Below, piece after piece: positions 10,315 to 19,694 of a DNA stretch of 51,319 nt. The translations under genes were made by a program, and so were the position numbers. The DNA is from Acidobacteriota bacterium. GTDB taxonomy: Bacteria > Acidobacteriota > Vicinamibacteria > Vicinamibacterales > UBA8438. The stretch lies in contig JAGWAJ010000014.1 in NCBI GenBank assembly GCA_021296475.1, forward strand, positions 16,384 to 67,702, given 5' to 3'. Each line of letters opens with the position of its first letter. Positions within the stretch are counted from its first letter, which is position 1. Below the pieces are notes generated by a model. The model was not told the DNA's origin. It searched no databases and saw nothing but the letters and a program-made list of their open reading frames with translations.

Positions 10315-11886
10315 TCAGGGCGCGCCGGGTCGCGTGGGTGGCGCGTTGCGGTGCGCGGCGGGGGCACGGCCCGCGAGCTCGCGAACGAGCGACGCGCCCA
10401 CCGTCCCCGGGTCCTCGCCACGCTCGTCGACGCGCAGATTGAGGGCCCGCATCCGATCCGCGTCGATCGCCCCGCCGAGTCGCGCCAGGGCGTCGAGCAC
10501 GTCCGGCGCCTCGCGGGCGAGCCGGGCGCCGGCCAGCAGGATGGCGTCATAGGGCGGAATCGCGCCGCGGTCGTCCTCGAGGACGCGCAAGTCGTACGCC
10601 GCGATCCGCCCATCGGTCGTATAGGCGGAGATGACGTCCACCTCGTTCGTCGCGGCCGCCTGGTACATGAGCGACGCATCCATCGCGCGCTGCTCGCGGA
10701 AGTCGAGGCCGTAGGTGTCGCGGACGGCCGGCCACTCTGGACGGGCGAAGAACTCCACGTCGGCGCCGATGGCGAGGCGGGGCGCGTGGGGCACGAGGTC
10801 GCCGATGGTGCGCAGGTCGAGGCGCTCGGCGTCGGCGGCGCGCACCGCGAGGGCGTACGTGTTCTCGAACCCGAGCGTGGCTGCCAGCGTCATGCCGTGG
10901 TCGACCTCAAGGAACTCGCGGACCCCGCGCAGCGTCTCCGCGCGGCCGGCGCGGACGTCCCCGCGTCCCATCTCGTTGGCCCACAGCGTGCCGGTGTAGT
11001 CGACGTACACGTCGATCTCTCCGGCGTCGAGCGCGTCGAACGCCACGAGCGAGCCGAGCGACTGCAGGAGCGACGTCGGCCGGCTGGTCTCGTGCTCGAT
11101 CCAGCCGGTGATCACGGCACCGAGGACGTACTGCTCGGTAAAGCTCTTGGTGCCGATCACGATCGGCCGCTCCCGGTCGCCCAGCAGCGGGGCGGCGAGC
11201 GTGGCGCCGGCGTAGCCGTAGAGGAGGACGACGGCGGCCAGCGCCGCGACGAGCCGGCCGCGGCGGCGGCGGGCCAGCCCGACCTCGATTGCCCGGACCA
11301 GGCCGTCGAGCAGCATGGCCAGGCCGGCCGCGGCGATGCACCCGACGATCACCGAGGCGTAGTTGCGGGTCTGCAGCCCGCTGAAGATGTAGTTGCCCAG
11401 GCTGGTCGCCCCCACCGGCGTCGACAGCGTAGCGATCCCCACCACCCAGACCGTGGCCGTGCGCACGCCGCCGACGACGACCGGCATCGCCAGCGGCAGC
11501 TCCACCATCAGGAGCTGCTGCCGCGGCGTCATGCCGACCCCGCGCGCCGCCTCGGTCAGGGCGGGGTCGACGCCCCGGATGCCGATCACGGTGTTGCGCA
11601 GCACGGGAAGGACGCCGTACAGCGTCAGACCCACGATGGCGGGCAGGAACCCGATGCTCTGGAGGTCCAGGGCGGCGAGCACGGGGACCATCACCGCCAG
11701 CAGCGCCAGACTCGGCACCGTCTGGATGACGCCGGCGAGAGCCAGGGACGGCTGCTCGAGCCAGACGAGCCGGGTGGCCGCGATGCCGAGGGGCACGCTG
11801 ACGCCGATGCTGAGCAGCAGCGCGAGCAGCGTCAATTGCAGGTGCGCTGTCAGGTAGCCGGGGAGCAGCGCCAGCAGCTCGCTCAT
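10315..11886 (-). CDS. OpuC-type osmoprotectant ABC importer: fused permease and substrate-binding protein
   Basis: Imports glycine betaine, choline or similar solutes. The 523 residues hold an N-terminal BPD-type permease (about 1-215, with the EAARGVGMTPRQQ loop that contacts the ATPase) and, after one more membrane span, an OpuAC-like binding domain (about 240-510) starting at IGTKSFTEQYVLG. In Bacillus OpuC these are separate proteins; fused forms are known. The start overlaps the ATPase stop by 4 bp (ATGA), so translation is coupled. The substrate cannot be told from sequence alone. Confidence 0.9.
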   Translation of the reverse strand: MSELLALLPGYLTAHLQLTLLALLLSIGVSVPLGIAATRLVWLEQPSLALAGVIQTVPSLALLAVMVPVLAALDLQSIGFLPAIVGLTLYGVLPVLRNTVIGIRGVDPALTEAARGVGMTPRQQLLMVELPLAMPVVVGGVRTATVWVVGIATLSTPVGATSLGNYIFSGLQTRNYASVIVGCIAAAGLAMLLDGLVRAIEVGLARRRRGRLVAALAAVVLLYGYAGATLAAPLLGDRERPIVIGTKSFTEQYVLGAVITGWIEHETSRPTSLLQSLGSLVAFDALDAGEIDVYVDYTGTLWANEMGRGDVRAGRAETLRGVREFLEVDHGMTLAATLGFENTYALAVRAADAERLDLRTIGDLVPHAPRLAIGADVEFFARPEWPAVRDTYGLDFREQRAMDASLMYQAAATNEVDVISAYTTDGRIAAYDLRVLEDDRGAIPPYDAILLAGARLAREAPDVLDALARLGGAIDADRMRALNLRVDERGEDPGTVGASLVRELAGRAPAAHRNAPPTRPGAP

Positions 11887-12659
11887 GCCCCGGCCTCCGC
11901 GGTCGCGGCGCCGGCCAGGGCGTCGATGACGGCCGCCTGGCGCCGCGGGGTGTCCATCAACCGGCGGACGTACCGGTCGGCCGGACGGGTCAGCAGGTCG
12001 CTCGGCGTGCCCACCTGGAGCAGCCGCCCGTCGTGCATCACCCCAATGCGGTCGGCGAGGGTGAGCGCCTCGGTCATGTCGTGGGTCACGAAGACGGTCG
12101 TCAGGTCGAGCGCTGCGCGGATGCGCAGGAATGACTGCTGCAACCGCTCGCGAGTGACCGGGTCGAGTGCGCCGAACGGCTCGTCGAGCAGCATCACGCG
12201 GGGCTCCGACGCGAGCGCGCGCGCCACTCCCACTCGCTGCTGCTGTCCGCCGGACAGCTCCTGCGGATGGCGCTCCCGCATTTCCGGGTCGAGCTCCACC
12301 AGCGCGAGCAGCTCGTCCACGCGCGCGGCGATCCGCTCCGGGGCCCAGCCGAGCAGCACCGGCGTCACCGCCACGTTCTCGCCCACCGTCATGTGGGGAA
12401 AGAGCCCGATCCGCTGGAACACGTAGCCGATCCGCCTCCGGAGCTCGTGCGGCGGCAGATCCGCCGTGTCGACGCCGTCGAGGCTCACCAAGCCCGCGGT
12501 GGGCTCGATGAGCCGGTTGATCATCTTGAGAGTGGTGGTCTTGCCCGATCCCGATCCACCGAGCAGCACGACCAGCTCGCCTGCGCGGACCCGCAGGCTG
12601 AGGTGGTCGACGACGACGGCATCGCCGTAGCGCCGGGTCAGGCCCTCGGCCTCGATCAT
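11883..12659 (-). CDS. OpuC-type osmoprotectant ABC importer, ATP-binding subunit
   Basis: Cytoplasmic ATPase of the importer encoded just downstream. From the ATG at 12659 it has 258 residues: Walker A GGSGSGKT (34-41), ABC signature LSGGQQQR, Walker B RVMLLDEP and the H-loop VTHDM. It lacks the C-terminal CBS pair that senses ionic strength in ProV/OpuA-type ATPases, so regulation must differ. A GTG at 12737 would add 26 residues before the ABC fold; I prefer the ATG because the domain begins there. Confidence 0.9.
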   Translation of the reverse strand: MIEAEGLTRRYGDAVVVDHLSLRVRAGELVVLLGGSGSGKTTTLKMINRLIEPTAGLVSLDGVDTADLPPHELRRRIGYVFQRIGLFPHMTVGENVAVTPVLLGWAPERIAARVDELLALVELDPEMRERHPQELSGGQQQRVGVARALASEPRVMLLDEPFGALDPVTRERLQQSFLRIRAALDLTTVFVTHDMTEALTLADRIGVMHDGRLLQVGTPSDLLTRPADRYVRRLMDTPRRQAAVIDALAGAATAEAGA

Positions 12660-12814
12660 CACCGGACGATCGGCCGCGGTCACGGCGGCGCTCCGGTCGG
12701 CGCGCGCGCAACCGAGGCTCGGCGCGATCCCGGCCACCCTCCGCGCCGAGCAGGCTCGGCTCCGCGAAAAGCGCGACCGCGCGGCGGAGGCTCTGCGGGG
12801 GTGCCTTCGATGGG

Positions 12815-14173
12815 TCAGACCCCCGACAGGTGCTCGACGACGCCCGTGCTGTCGCCCAGCGTCTCGATCGGCACGTCCAGCTTCTCCAGCAGGGCGACCT
12901 GCAGGTTCGTGAGCGGTGTCTCCTCGGCGACGCGCATGTGGCGGCCGCCCCGGAGCCGGCCTGCGCCGCCGCCCGCCACCAGGACCGGCAGGTTGACGTG
13001 GAGGTGCTGGTTGCCGTCGCTGATCCCGCAGCCGTACTGGATGACCACGTGGTCGAGGAGGCTGCCGTCACCGTCCGGAGTGGCGTCGAGCTGCGCCATG
13101 AAGTAGGCGAGCTGGTCGATGTGGTGGCGGTTCACCTTCGCCAGCTTGGCCATCTGTTCCGGCCGGTTCTGATGGTGCGACAGGCCGTGGTGGGGGTCGG
13201 GAATCCCGAGATCGGGATAGGTGCGCGGGCTCACCTCCCGCGACAGCATGAACGTGCCCACGCGAGTCATGTCGGCCTGGAACGCCAGCACCTGCAGGTC
13301 GAGCATCAGGCGGGCGTGCTCGGCGAACGTGTCCGGGATGCCGCCCGTCGGCCGCGCCAGCTCCGGCAGCTCCCGGTCGCTCTGCGCCTCCGCGAACTGG
13401 ATGCGCCGCTCGATGTCGCGGATGGCGTCGAGGTACTGCGTCACCTTCGTCCGGTCGCCGGGGCCGAGCGTCCGCTCGAAGTCGGCCACCTCGTGGACCA
13501 GCGAGTCGAGGATGCTGCGGTCCTCGCGGAAGCGCGCCAGCCGCGCCTCGGGGGTCGTGTCGTCGGTGTCGCCGAACAGCCGCTCGAACACCGCGCGAGG
13601 CTGGTTCTCCATCGGCAGCGGGGTGGTCGGATTGCGCCAGGAGAGCGTGTTGGCGTAGGCGCAGCTCCAACCGGCCTCGCAAGCGCCGATCAGCTCGTTC
13701 GGGTCGATGGCGAGCTCGAGCGATGGCAGCACGCTGTCCGCGCCGAGCACGCCGGCCGCAATCTGGTCCATCGACGTGCCGCAGCGGATGTCGGGCCCGT
13801 CGGTCTTCTTCGGGTGGACGCCGGTCAGGAACGTGGCCGCGGCCCGCACGTGGTCGCCGGTCCCTTCGCCGGGCAGCGGAAACGCCGGGGCGTCGGCGAG
13901 GCCGCTCACGACCAGGAGGCGATCCTTGAACGGGGAGAGCGGAGCGAGCGTCGGCGGGAGGTCCGTCAGCGCGCCCTCCGCGCCCGGCGTCCACCGATCC
14001 ATGATCACGCCGTTTGGCACGTAGCCGGTGAACAGCCGCGTCGCCGGCTTCGCGGGGGAGCTCCGGACCGCGGCGAACGCGGGCACCATGCTGTCGAGCA
14101 GGGGCAGAGCCAGCGAGGCGCCGACGCCGCGCAGGAACGTGCGGCGGGGAAGCGAGTGCTTGGTAATGATCAT
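12815..14173 (-). CDS. DUF1552 protein, Tat-exported
   Basis: Secreted protein of 452 residues with a twin-arginine signal (RRTFLRGVGASLALPLL at about 10-26). The rest matches DUF1552: GYVPNGV near residue 50, the VVSGLADAPA and ATFLTGVHP segments, and many His/Asp motifs (DPHHGLSHHQN) that suggest metal binding. It is related in layout to DUF1501 alkaline-phosphatase-like proteins. The start overlaps the stop of the DUF1592 gene (ATGA). The pairing is common in Acidobacteria, Planctomycetes and Verrucomicrobia; the biochemical role is not established. Confidence 0.9.
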   Translation of the reverse strand: MIITKHSLPRRTFLRGVGASLALPLLDSMVPAFAAVRSSPAKPATRLFTGYVPNGVIMDRWTPGAEGALTDLPPTLAPLSPFKDRLLVVSGLADAPAFPLPGEGTGDHVRAAATFLTGVHPKKTDGPDIRCGTSMDQIAAGVLGADSVLPSLELAIDPNELIGACEAGWSCAYANTLSWRNPTTPLPMENQPRAVFERLFGDTDDTTPEARLARFREDRSILDSLVHEVADFERTLGPGDRTKVTQYLDAIRDIERRIQFAEAQSDRELPELARPTGGIPDTFAEHARLMLDLQVLAFQADMTRVGTFMLSREVSPRTYPDLGIPDPHHGLSHHQNRPEQMAKLAKVNRHHIDQLAYFMAQLDATPDGDGSLLDHVVIQYGCGISDGNQHLHVNLPVLVAGGGAGRLRGGRHMRVAEETPLTNLQVALLEKLDVPIETLGDSTGVVEHLSGV

Positions 14174-16674
14174 GGCTCTGCGGATCTCCTCATCTGAAAC
14201 GGCGTGCTCCGGACGATCCCTTCGACGAGGGCCGACCAGCGGTAGTCGCCGGCGGCCGCAGCCGCCACGATGCCGCGGACGGCCGGTGCGTCGAACGACT
14301 CGACGCCGCGCCCGACGGCGTAGGTGAGCAGCTTCTCCGCCACCGTGGTGGCGAAGTTCTTCTCGCGGTGCACCAGCGCGCGTCGCAGCGTGGCCGGGCC
14401 GTCGACCGCCGAGCCGTCCGTCAACGTGCCGCTGGCGTCGACGGGCGTCCCGTCCACCGCCACGTCGCGCCAGCGGCCGATGCCGTCGAAGTTCTCGAGC
14501 GCGAACCCGAGCGGGTCCATGATGCGGTGGCAACTCGCGCAGACCGGATTGGCGCGGTGCTGCTCCAGCCGTTCGCGCACGGAGCGCGGCGCAACTCCCG
14601 GCTCGTCGTTCTCCTCCAGCGCCGGGACGTCCGGCGGGGGAGGGGGGGGCGGCGTGCCGAGGATGTTCTCCAGCAGCCACTTGCCGCGCAGCACGGGCGA
14701 CGTGCGGTGGGCGTAGGAGGTGACCGTCAGCAGGCTCCCCTTGCCGAGCAGGCCCCGGCGGACGGCGTCCGACCCCTCGAGGCGGACGCGGCGAAAATGG
14801 TTGCCGTAGACGCTCGGCATCCCGTAGTGCTCGGCCAGGCGCTCGTTGACGAACGTGTAGTCCGCGGTCAGCAGGTCGAGCACGCTGCGGTCCTCGCGGA
14901 TCTGGCTGTCGAGGAAGAGCGTCATCTCCCGCGCCATCGCCTCGCGCAGGTTGGTGTCGAAGTCGGGGAACGCCTGCGGGTCCGGGGTCACCAGCGGCAT
15001 GTTGCGCAGGTACAGCCACTGGCCGCCGAAGTTGTCGACCAGGGCGCGCGTCCGTGGGTCGGCGAGCATGCGCCGGACCTGGGCGCCCAGCACCTCCGGA
15101 TCGCGCAGGCGGCCCTGCTCGGCCGCGGCGAGCAGCTCGCCGTCCGGGATGCTGCTCCAGAGGAAGAACGACAGCCGCGAGGCGAGCTCGAGGTCGCTGA
15201 CGGCATACGGCTCGCCGGGGCCTATGTCGACGGGGTCGGTCTCGCGCCGGAAGAGGAAGTCGGGGCTGACCAGGATGCGGCGCAGCGCCATCTCGATGCC
15301 GGCGTCGAAGTCACCGGTGCCGGGAGCCTCGGCCGAGCCGGGAGCGCCGCCCGAGCCGGGAGCGGTGCCCGCGCCGGGAGCCGCGCGCCGGCGCCCCTGC
15401 TCATAGAAGCCCAGCAGCATCTCCACGTCACGCCCGGTCACCGGCCGGCGGAAGGCCCGCCGCGCGAGGCGCGACACAATCTCGGCGGCGCACGGCGCCT
15501 CGTCTGCCTCCGTCGCCGGGCGGCAGGTGAAGATCCGCCGCCGGCTCGGAGTGTCGCCGCGCCCGGTGACGCGGTAGGGGCCGCTCACCTCGACGCTCCC
15601 GATGCCGGGGGGAATCGTCTGGTCGCCAGCGTACTCGTAGCTGGTCACGCGGTAGTCGGGGCGTCGCATCCCTTCGCGGTACGCGCGCCGGTCGACGAAG
15701 CTCACGGCCAGCGTCGCCGGGCCCGCGGGTGCCGCGAGGCGCACCTCCTGGCCGTCGTCCGGCACGTTGCGAAGGTCCCGTCGCTCGGGAAGCCCGTCGG
15801 GGCCGCGGATCGGACCGCCGACGGTCAGCGACTCGACGAGCGCACCGTCGAGGCGCACTTCGAGCTGATGCGGCTCCAGCATCCCGCGGACCCGGCCGTC
15901 GTACGTGCGCAGCAGGTGAACCTTGACGACGTACTCGCCGTCGACGGGGAAGTAGTGGCGGACGGCCAGCCCGCCGCGGGAATTGAACGGCAAATCGTCG
16001 CTGACCCGCCCGTCCTGGCGCAGGTTCTTGTCGACGGAGAAGACCTCGGTCGTCGGGCGCAGCCCCGGGTCGCCGACCGCGAGCCGGGCGATCTTGCGGG
16101 ACGCGGCCAGATAGCGCTCGGTGAGCATCGGCGACACGGAGAGGACGTCGGCGATGTTGTCGAATCCGAAGCCCGAGTCGTCCGGCGGCAGCAGGGTCCG
16201 CTCGTCGATCTCGAGCGCCAGCAGGTCGCGAATCGCGTTCGCGTACTCAGCGCGGTTCAGCCGGTGCACGGCGTGACGCCGCCCGGGGTTGGGCCGCTCG
16301 GCCGCGGCGGCGTCGATGCGCCCGGCGAGCCAGTCCGCAAGGGCCGTGTAGGTGGCGTCGTCGGGACGGGGCCGGCCGGCGGGCGGCATCGAACGCGTGG
16401 CGAGCTTGCGGATGACCTTCTCCCAGATCTCCGTCTCGTGCGCATCCTCGCCGGCGCGGGCGACGTCCAGGCTCTGGAGCGTCAGGCTCGCGGTCAGCGT
16501 CCGGTCGTTGTGGCAGCCGACGCAGTAGCGGTCGAGAAGCTGACGGTGCTCCGCGACGGGGTCGGCCGGCGCCGCCTCCTGAGCCGCCAGGGGTGGGGAC
16601 GTGCCGAGCGCCGCGGCAAGCAGGCAGAGAGCCGGCAACCGTCGCACGCGGCGCGCGCCAGCATGGCGTGTCAT
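14170..16674 (-). CDS. DUF1592-family multidomain c-type cytochrome (DUF1587/1595/1592/1588/1585)
   Basis: Large exported protein of 834 residues with a signal peptide ending near AAQ (30-32). A haem-binding motif CVGCH is at 51-55 and a second, CASCH, near residue 715 before MDPLGFALENFDGIGR, the DUF1588 signature. DUF1587 (NRAEYANAIRDLL, about 145), DUF1595, DUF1592, DUF1588 and DUF1585 appear in that order. A Gly/Ala/Pro-rich insert lies near residues 425-455 and a poly-proline run near 670. It probably passes electrons to or from the DUF1552 protein whose start it overlaps; this is inferred from gene pairing. Confidence 0.9.
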   Translation of the reverse strand: MTRHAGARRVRRLPALCLLAAALGTSPPLAAQEAAPADPVAEHRQLLDRYCVGCHNDRTLTASLTLQSLDVARAGEDAHETEIWEKVIRKLATRSMPPAGRPRPDDATYTALADWLAGRIDAAAAERPNPGRRHAVHRLNRAEYANAIRDLLALEIDERTLLPPDDSGFGFDNIADVLSVSPMLTERYLAASRKIARLAVGDPGLRPTTEVFSVDKNLRQDGRVSDDLPFNSRGGLAVRHYFPVDGEYVVKVHLLRTYDGRVRGMLEPHQLEVRLDGALVESLTVGGPIRGPDGLPERRDLRNVPDDGQEVRLAAPAGPATLAVSFVDRRAYREGMRRPDYRVTSYEYAGDQTIPPGIGSVEVSGPYRVTGRGDTPSRRRIFTCRPATEADEAPCAAEIVSRLARRAFRRPVTGRDVEMLLGFYEQGRRRAAPGAGTAPGSGGAPGSAEAPGTGDFDAGIEMALRRILVSPDFLFRRETDPVDIGPGEPYAVSDLELASRLSFFLWSSIPDGELLAAAEQGRLRDPEVLGAQVRRMLADPRTRALVDNFGGQWLYLRNMPLVTPDPQAFPDFDTNLREAMAREMTLFLDSQIREDRSVLDLLTADYTFVNERLAEHYGMPSVYGNHFRRVRLEGSDAVRRGLLGKGSLLTVTSYAHRTSPVLRGKWLLENILGTPPPPPPPDVPALEENDEPGVAPRSVRERLEQHRANPVCASCHRIMDPLGFALENFDGIGRWRDVAVDGTPVDASGTLTDGSAVDGPATLRRALVHREKNFATTVAEKLLTYAVGRGVESFDAPAVRGIVAAAAAGDYRWSALVEGIVRSTPFQMRRSAEP

Positions 16675-16685
16675 GGGAGCAGTGA

Positions 16686-16715
16686 ATTATCATGACGCCG
16701 CTTGGGTAGTGTCAA
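16686..16715 (-). promoter_or_regulatory. Candidate sigma-70 promoter for the DUF1592-DUF1552 operon
   Basis: On the minus strand TTGACA (16710-16715) is followed after 18 bp by GATAAT (16686-16691), five of six bases of the -10 consensus. The expected transcription start is about 5 bp before the ATG at 16674, so the mRNA would be almost leaderless. It lies in the 72-bp gap shared with the divergent ankyrin gene. Confidence 0.55.
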
Positions 16716-16746
16716 GCAGCACGACTTGCGAAGGGAGCGCCCAGCT

Positions 16747-18261
16747 ATGCGGATCCGGCCGACGTTCGTTGCACTCCTCGCAGGCGGATCGGTGGCGGCT
16801 GCCGCGTTGGCCTCTGCCGCGGAGCCGGCCCTCATCGACGCGGTCAAGGCCGAGGACCGCCTGCGCATCGAGAGGCTTCTGGCCGGCGGCGCGGACGTCA
16901 ACGCACCGCACGGCGACGGCGCCACGGCGCTCCACTGGGCTGCGCACCGCGACCTCGCGGACGTGGCGGCGTTGCTGATCCGTAGCGGCGCCGACGTCGA
17001 CGCGGCCGACGACCACGGCGTGACGCCGCTCGCGCTGGCCTGCCTGAACGCGAGCGGGCCGATGGTCGGTCTGCTGCTTGCTGCGGAGGCCGATCCGAAC
17101 CTGGCGACGACGAGCGGGGTCACGCCGCTGATGACCGCGGCCCGCGTCGGCGAGGCCGGCGTGGTCCGCCGGCTGCTCGAGGCCGGCGCCGACCCGACCG
17201 CGGCGGAGGCGGTCCGCGGGCAGACCGCGCTCATGTGGGCGGTCGCGGAGAACCACACGCAGGCGGCGGCCGTGCTGCTCGAGGTGGGCGGCGGCGCGAC
17301 GACCCGCTCTGCGAACGGCTTCACGCCGCTGCTCTTCGCCGCCCAGCAAGGCAACGTCGAGGTGGCCCGCCTGCTGCTCGCGGCCGGTGCGGACGTCGAG
17401 GAAGCCGCGCCGGAGGGGATCGGCGGCGACACCAATGCGCGCGTGCTCTTCCGGGAGGGGAGCGAGGCTTCCGTCCTGCTCGTCGCCATCGACAGCGGGC
17501 ACGCCGACGTGGCGCGCTTCCTCCTCGAGCGGGGCGCCGACCCGAACCACGACGGCGCGGGCCGGACGCCGCTGCACTCCGCCGTGCAGCAGGAGCTGCC
17601 GGACGTCGTTGCCGCGCTGATCGCGGCCGGCGCGGACCCGAACGCCCGCCTCGAGAAGCCGCTCCCGCTCGTCTCGCGCCGCATTCGGCAGGACAACGGA
17701 CTGACGCCGACCACCGTCGGGTCGACCCCCTTCCTCCTCGCCGCGAGCTTCGGCGACGTCGCGAGCATGCGGATCCTGGTCGATGCCGGGGCCGACCCGT
17801 TCCTGACGAGCGACGACGGCACGACGGCGTTGATGGTCGCCGCGGGGGCCGACTACGTCGAGGGCGCGGATAAGTACGGACTGCGCTCCTACCCGGCCTA
17901 CTACGAGACGCTGCAGCAGCGCGCGCTCGCTGCGACCAGGCTCTGCCTGGAGCTGGGCCTCGACGTCAACGCCGTCAACGACTTCGGCCAGACCCCGCTG
18001 CACGGGGCGGTCTACATGGGCGGCACGGTCATCGCCCCCTACCTCGTGGAGCAGGGCGCGGAGATGGACGTCATCAACGGCCGCGGCCAGACCCCCTGGA
18101 TGATCGCCGCCAAGGGGGAGTACCGCGCCGGCTCCTTCTACCGCCACGAGGAGACCGCAGTCGTGCTGGAGGCGCTAGGCGCCGACACCACCCTGGGGTT
18201 CGACCTGGGGCGCGACTGGCGGCAGGTGGCCGCGCTGGAGGAACCTGCGAGTCGCCGGTAG
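16747..18261 (+). CDS. Secreted ankyrin-repeat protein
   Basis: Exported protein of 504 residues: a signal peptide (about 1-26, cleavage near ASA-AE) then about ten ankyrin repeats with the TPL/ALH...A...G...V..LL..GAD pattern across nearly the whole length. A longer insert separates repeats near residues 220-240 and 300-320. The ATG at 16747 has AAGGGAG about 12 bp upstream. It diverges from the DUF1592 gene, a neighbour pairing that suggests a shared cell-envelope role. Binding partners are unknown. Confidence 0.9.
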   Translation: MRIRPTFVALLAGGSVAAAALASAAEPALIDAVKAEDRLRIERLLAGGADVNAPHGDGATALHWAAHRDLADVAALLIRSGADVDAADDHGVTPLALACLNASGPMVGLLLAAEADPNLATTSGVTPLMTAARVGEAGVVRRLLEAGADPTAAEAVRGQTALMWAVAENHTQAAAVLLEVGGGATTRSANGFTPLLFAAQQGNVEVARLLLAAGADVEEAAPEGIGGDTNARVLFREGSEASVLLVAIDSGHADVARFLLERGADPNHDGAGRTPLHSAVQQELPDVVAALIAAGADPNARLEKPLPLVSRRIRQDNGLTPTTVGSTPFLLAASFGDVASMRILVDAGADPFLTSDDGTTALMVAAGADYVEGADKYGLRSYPAYYETLQQRALAATRLCLELGLDVNAVNDFGQTPLHGAVYMGGTVIAPYLVEQGAEMDVINGRGQTPWMIAAKGEYRAGSFYRHEETAVVLEALGADTTLGFDLGRDWRQVAALEEPASRR

Positions 18262-18313
18262 AGGCTGCGGGCAGGGCGACGAGCGGCAGCTCACGAGGCG
18301 CCGAGCGCGTCGG

Positions 18314-18751
18314 TCAGCGGCGCACCGCAGGCCACGCGCCGGAGCTTCTCCGGGCGCTTCCGAACTCCACTGTCGCCTGCCGCAGTTTGAATTGCGTGTC
18401 GCGTCGCAGGCTCTTGGATGCCAGGACGGGCCGGAAGGTGACGCGGACATCGCGAGGTGCAAGCCGGTCGGCAGCGTTGGCGCCGGCTTGGAGTTGCCTC
18501 TTGGCTTGGGTGATGTTCGGGTTGCCGCTCTTGATCTCAACCGCGATCACGAGGTCGGAGTCTGCGAAGAGCAGGAAATCGCGCTTGATCTGGGCCTTCC
18601 CCAGCGGGGCGCCGGTCTTGTCCAAGTCGATCACGAGACGTGGTCGGGGGGCATCAACCAGGGACACGCCGCAACCGCCCTTCTCGATGCCGTCGACCAG
18701 GCAGGCGGTATTCGCGATCTTGGGACGAACCGACCTGGCGAAGCCATTCAC
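18314..18751 (-). CDS. Small PD-(D/E)XK-like protein paired with an AAA/ABC ATPase
   Basis: Protein of 145 residues, no signal or membrane segment. Asp58, then Glu72-Ile-Lys74 (in the strand VIAVEIKSG) and a following RQLQAG helix have the spacing of a PD-(D/E)XK nuclease core; FRPVLASK near 106-113 is also well formed. The start is a GTG at 18751 that overlaps the ATPase stop by 4 bp (GTGA), so the pair was made as a unit. I recall similar small proteins beside ATPases but no named system. Nuclease activity is an inference from the motif. Confidence 0.6.
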   Translation of the reverse strand: MNGFARSVRPKIANTACLVDGIEKGGCGVSLVDAPRPRLVIDLDKTGAPLGKAQIKRDFLLFADSDLVIAVEIKSGNPNITQAKRQLQAGANAADRLAPRDVRVTFRPVLASKSLRRDTQFKLRQATVEFGSARRSSGAWPAVRR

Positions 18752-19089
18752 TCCGCATCCCCGCGCGCGTCTGCGACCTGAGCCCACTCGTTGTGCAACG
18801 CCCTCGCGACGGCGTCGAACCCGGATGGGTAGAGGCCGGTATCAGGGTCGAGGGCGATCTCCTTCACCGTCGAACTGCCAACGCCATCGGCCGCCTCGAA
18901 CAACCACACCCCGACGTCGCGGGCATCCAGCGACACTACGCTGGACTCCTCCCCGGTTCTGTCAGCCAGCCGCGCTCGTCCAACAACATTTCCGAGTTCC
19001 TCGAGCACCCATTCGCTGTGTGTGGTCACGATGACCCGCACGCCTGCCCGGGCGATCACCGCGATCTGTCGAGTGAACGCCACCTGCAT
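18748..19089 (-). CDS. ATPase fragment, C-terminal third
   Basis: Open frame of 113 codons from ATG 19089. It carries the switch histidine block VTTHSEW and a C-terminal region ending WAQVADARGDAE. Its ATG is internal to the intact family sequence (the M of HPAMQ), so it is unlikely to be a separate gene. Confidence 0.45.
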   Translation of the reverse strand: MQVAFTRQIAVIARAGVRVIVTTHSEWVLEELGNVVGRARLADRTGEESSVVSLDARDVGVWLFEAADGVGSSTVKEIALDPDTGLYPSGFDAVARALHNEWAQVADARGDAE

Positions 19090-19694
19090 GGCGGATGCAG
19101 ATGCGATTCCGGCTCGTCGATGATCAACAGGTCACCAGGGGAGACCACGTGCCGGAGGTACAGGATGACCGGGGCGATTTCCGACACCATCGACGAGGCG
19201 CTCGCCAGCGGCATCCCGGCCTCCCATTCCCTCGGACGGTAGGTGAAGTGCGGATACGCGACGCCGGGCAGGCCGCCGACGTTGACTGCTCCGCCGAGGA
19301 TCTCTTCTTCGATGCGCTTCCCGAGCTCGCGCAGGGGTGTCGGGCGGCGCCCAAGCTGCCGCTGCGAATCGGGCACCATCCCGACCAGTTGTTCCCGGAA
19401 GTCACCCCGCACGCCGGACAGCGGTGGCAGGGCTTCGACCCGACGAATCCCGGCCATGGTTGCGCCCTGTATGAGGGCGCTCGCGACAGTCCTGTGAGCA
19501 TTCATCAGACCCGTCCGGTCCGCGGGCAGGTAGAACGCGGAACGGCCGTTCGGCAGCGCGTCGTCCGCCAGTGCGCCAATGGCGTCCCAGGACCGGGCCG
19601 TCTCCATGGCATCGGACATCTCGGATTCGTCGGTGAGCAGGAGGTCGGCAAACGTCTCATAGCGAGCGGTTCCAACTCGCAAGCGGTCGGGCAC
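19056..19694 (-). CDS. ATPase fragment, middle and Walker B
   Basis: Open frame of 212 codons from a GTG at 19694, but the coding pattern extends upstream to about 19740 (TQLTSHKQEWALRSR). It holds the linker region and LLIIDEPESHLHP, then runs out of frame into a spurious tail PCRWRSLDRSR. Lacks Walker A, so not functional alone. Confidence 0.45.
   Translation of the reverse strand: MPDRLRVGTARYETFADLLLTDESEMSDAMETARSWDAIGALADDALPNGRSAFYLPADRTGLMNAHRTVASALIQGATMAGIRRVEALPPLSGVRGDFREQLVGMVPDSQRQLGRRPTPLRELGKRIEEEILGGAVNVGGLPGVAYPHFTYRPREWEAGMPLASASSMVSEIAPVILYLRHVVSPGDLLIIDEPESHLHPPCRWRSLDRSR

Noticed and set aside
11883-12737. GTG 12737 as start of the OpuC ATPase
   Set aside because: The extra 26 residues have no ABC features; the domain begins at ATG 12659.
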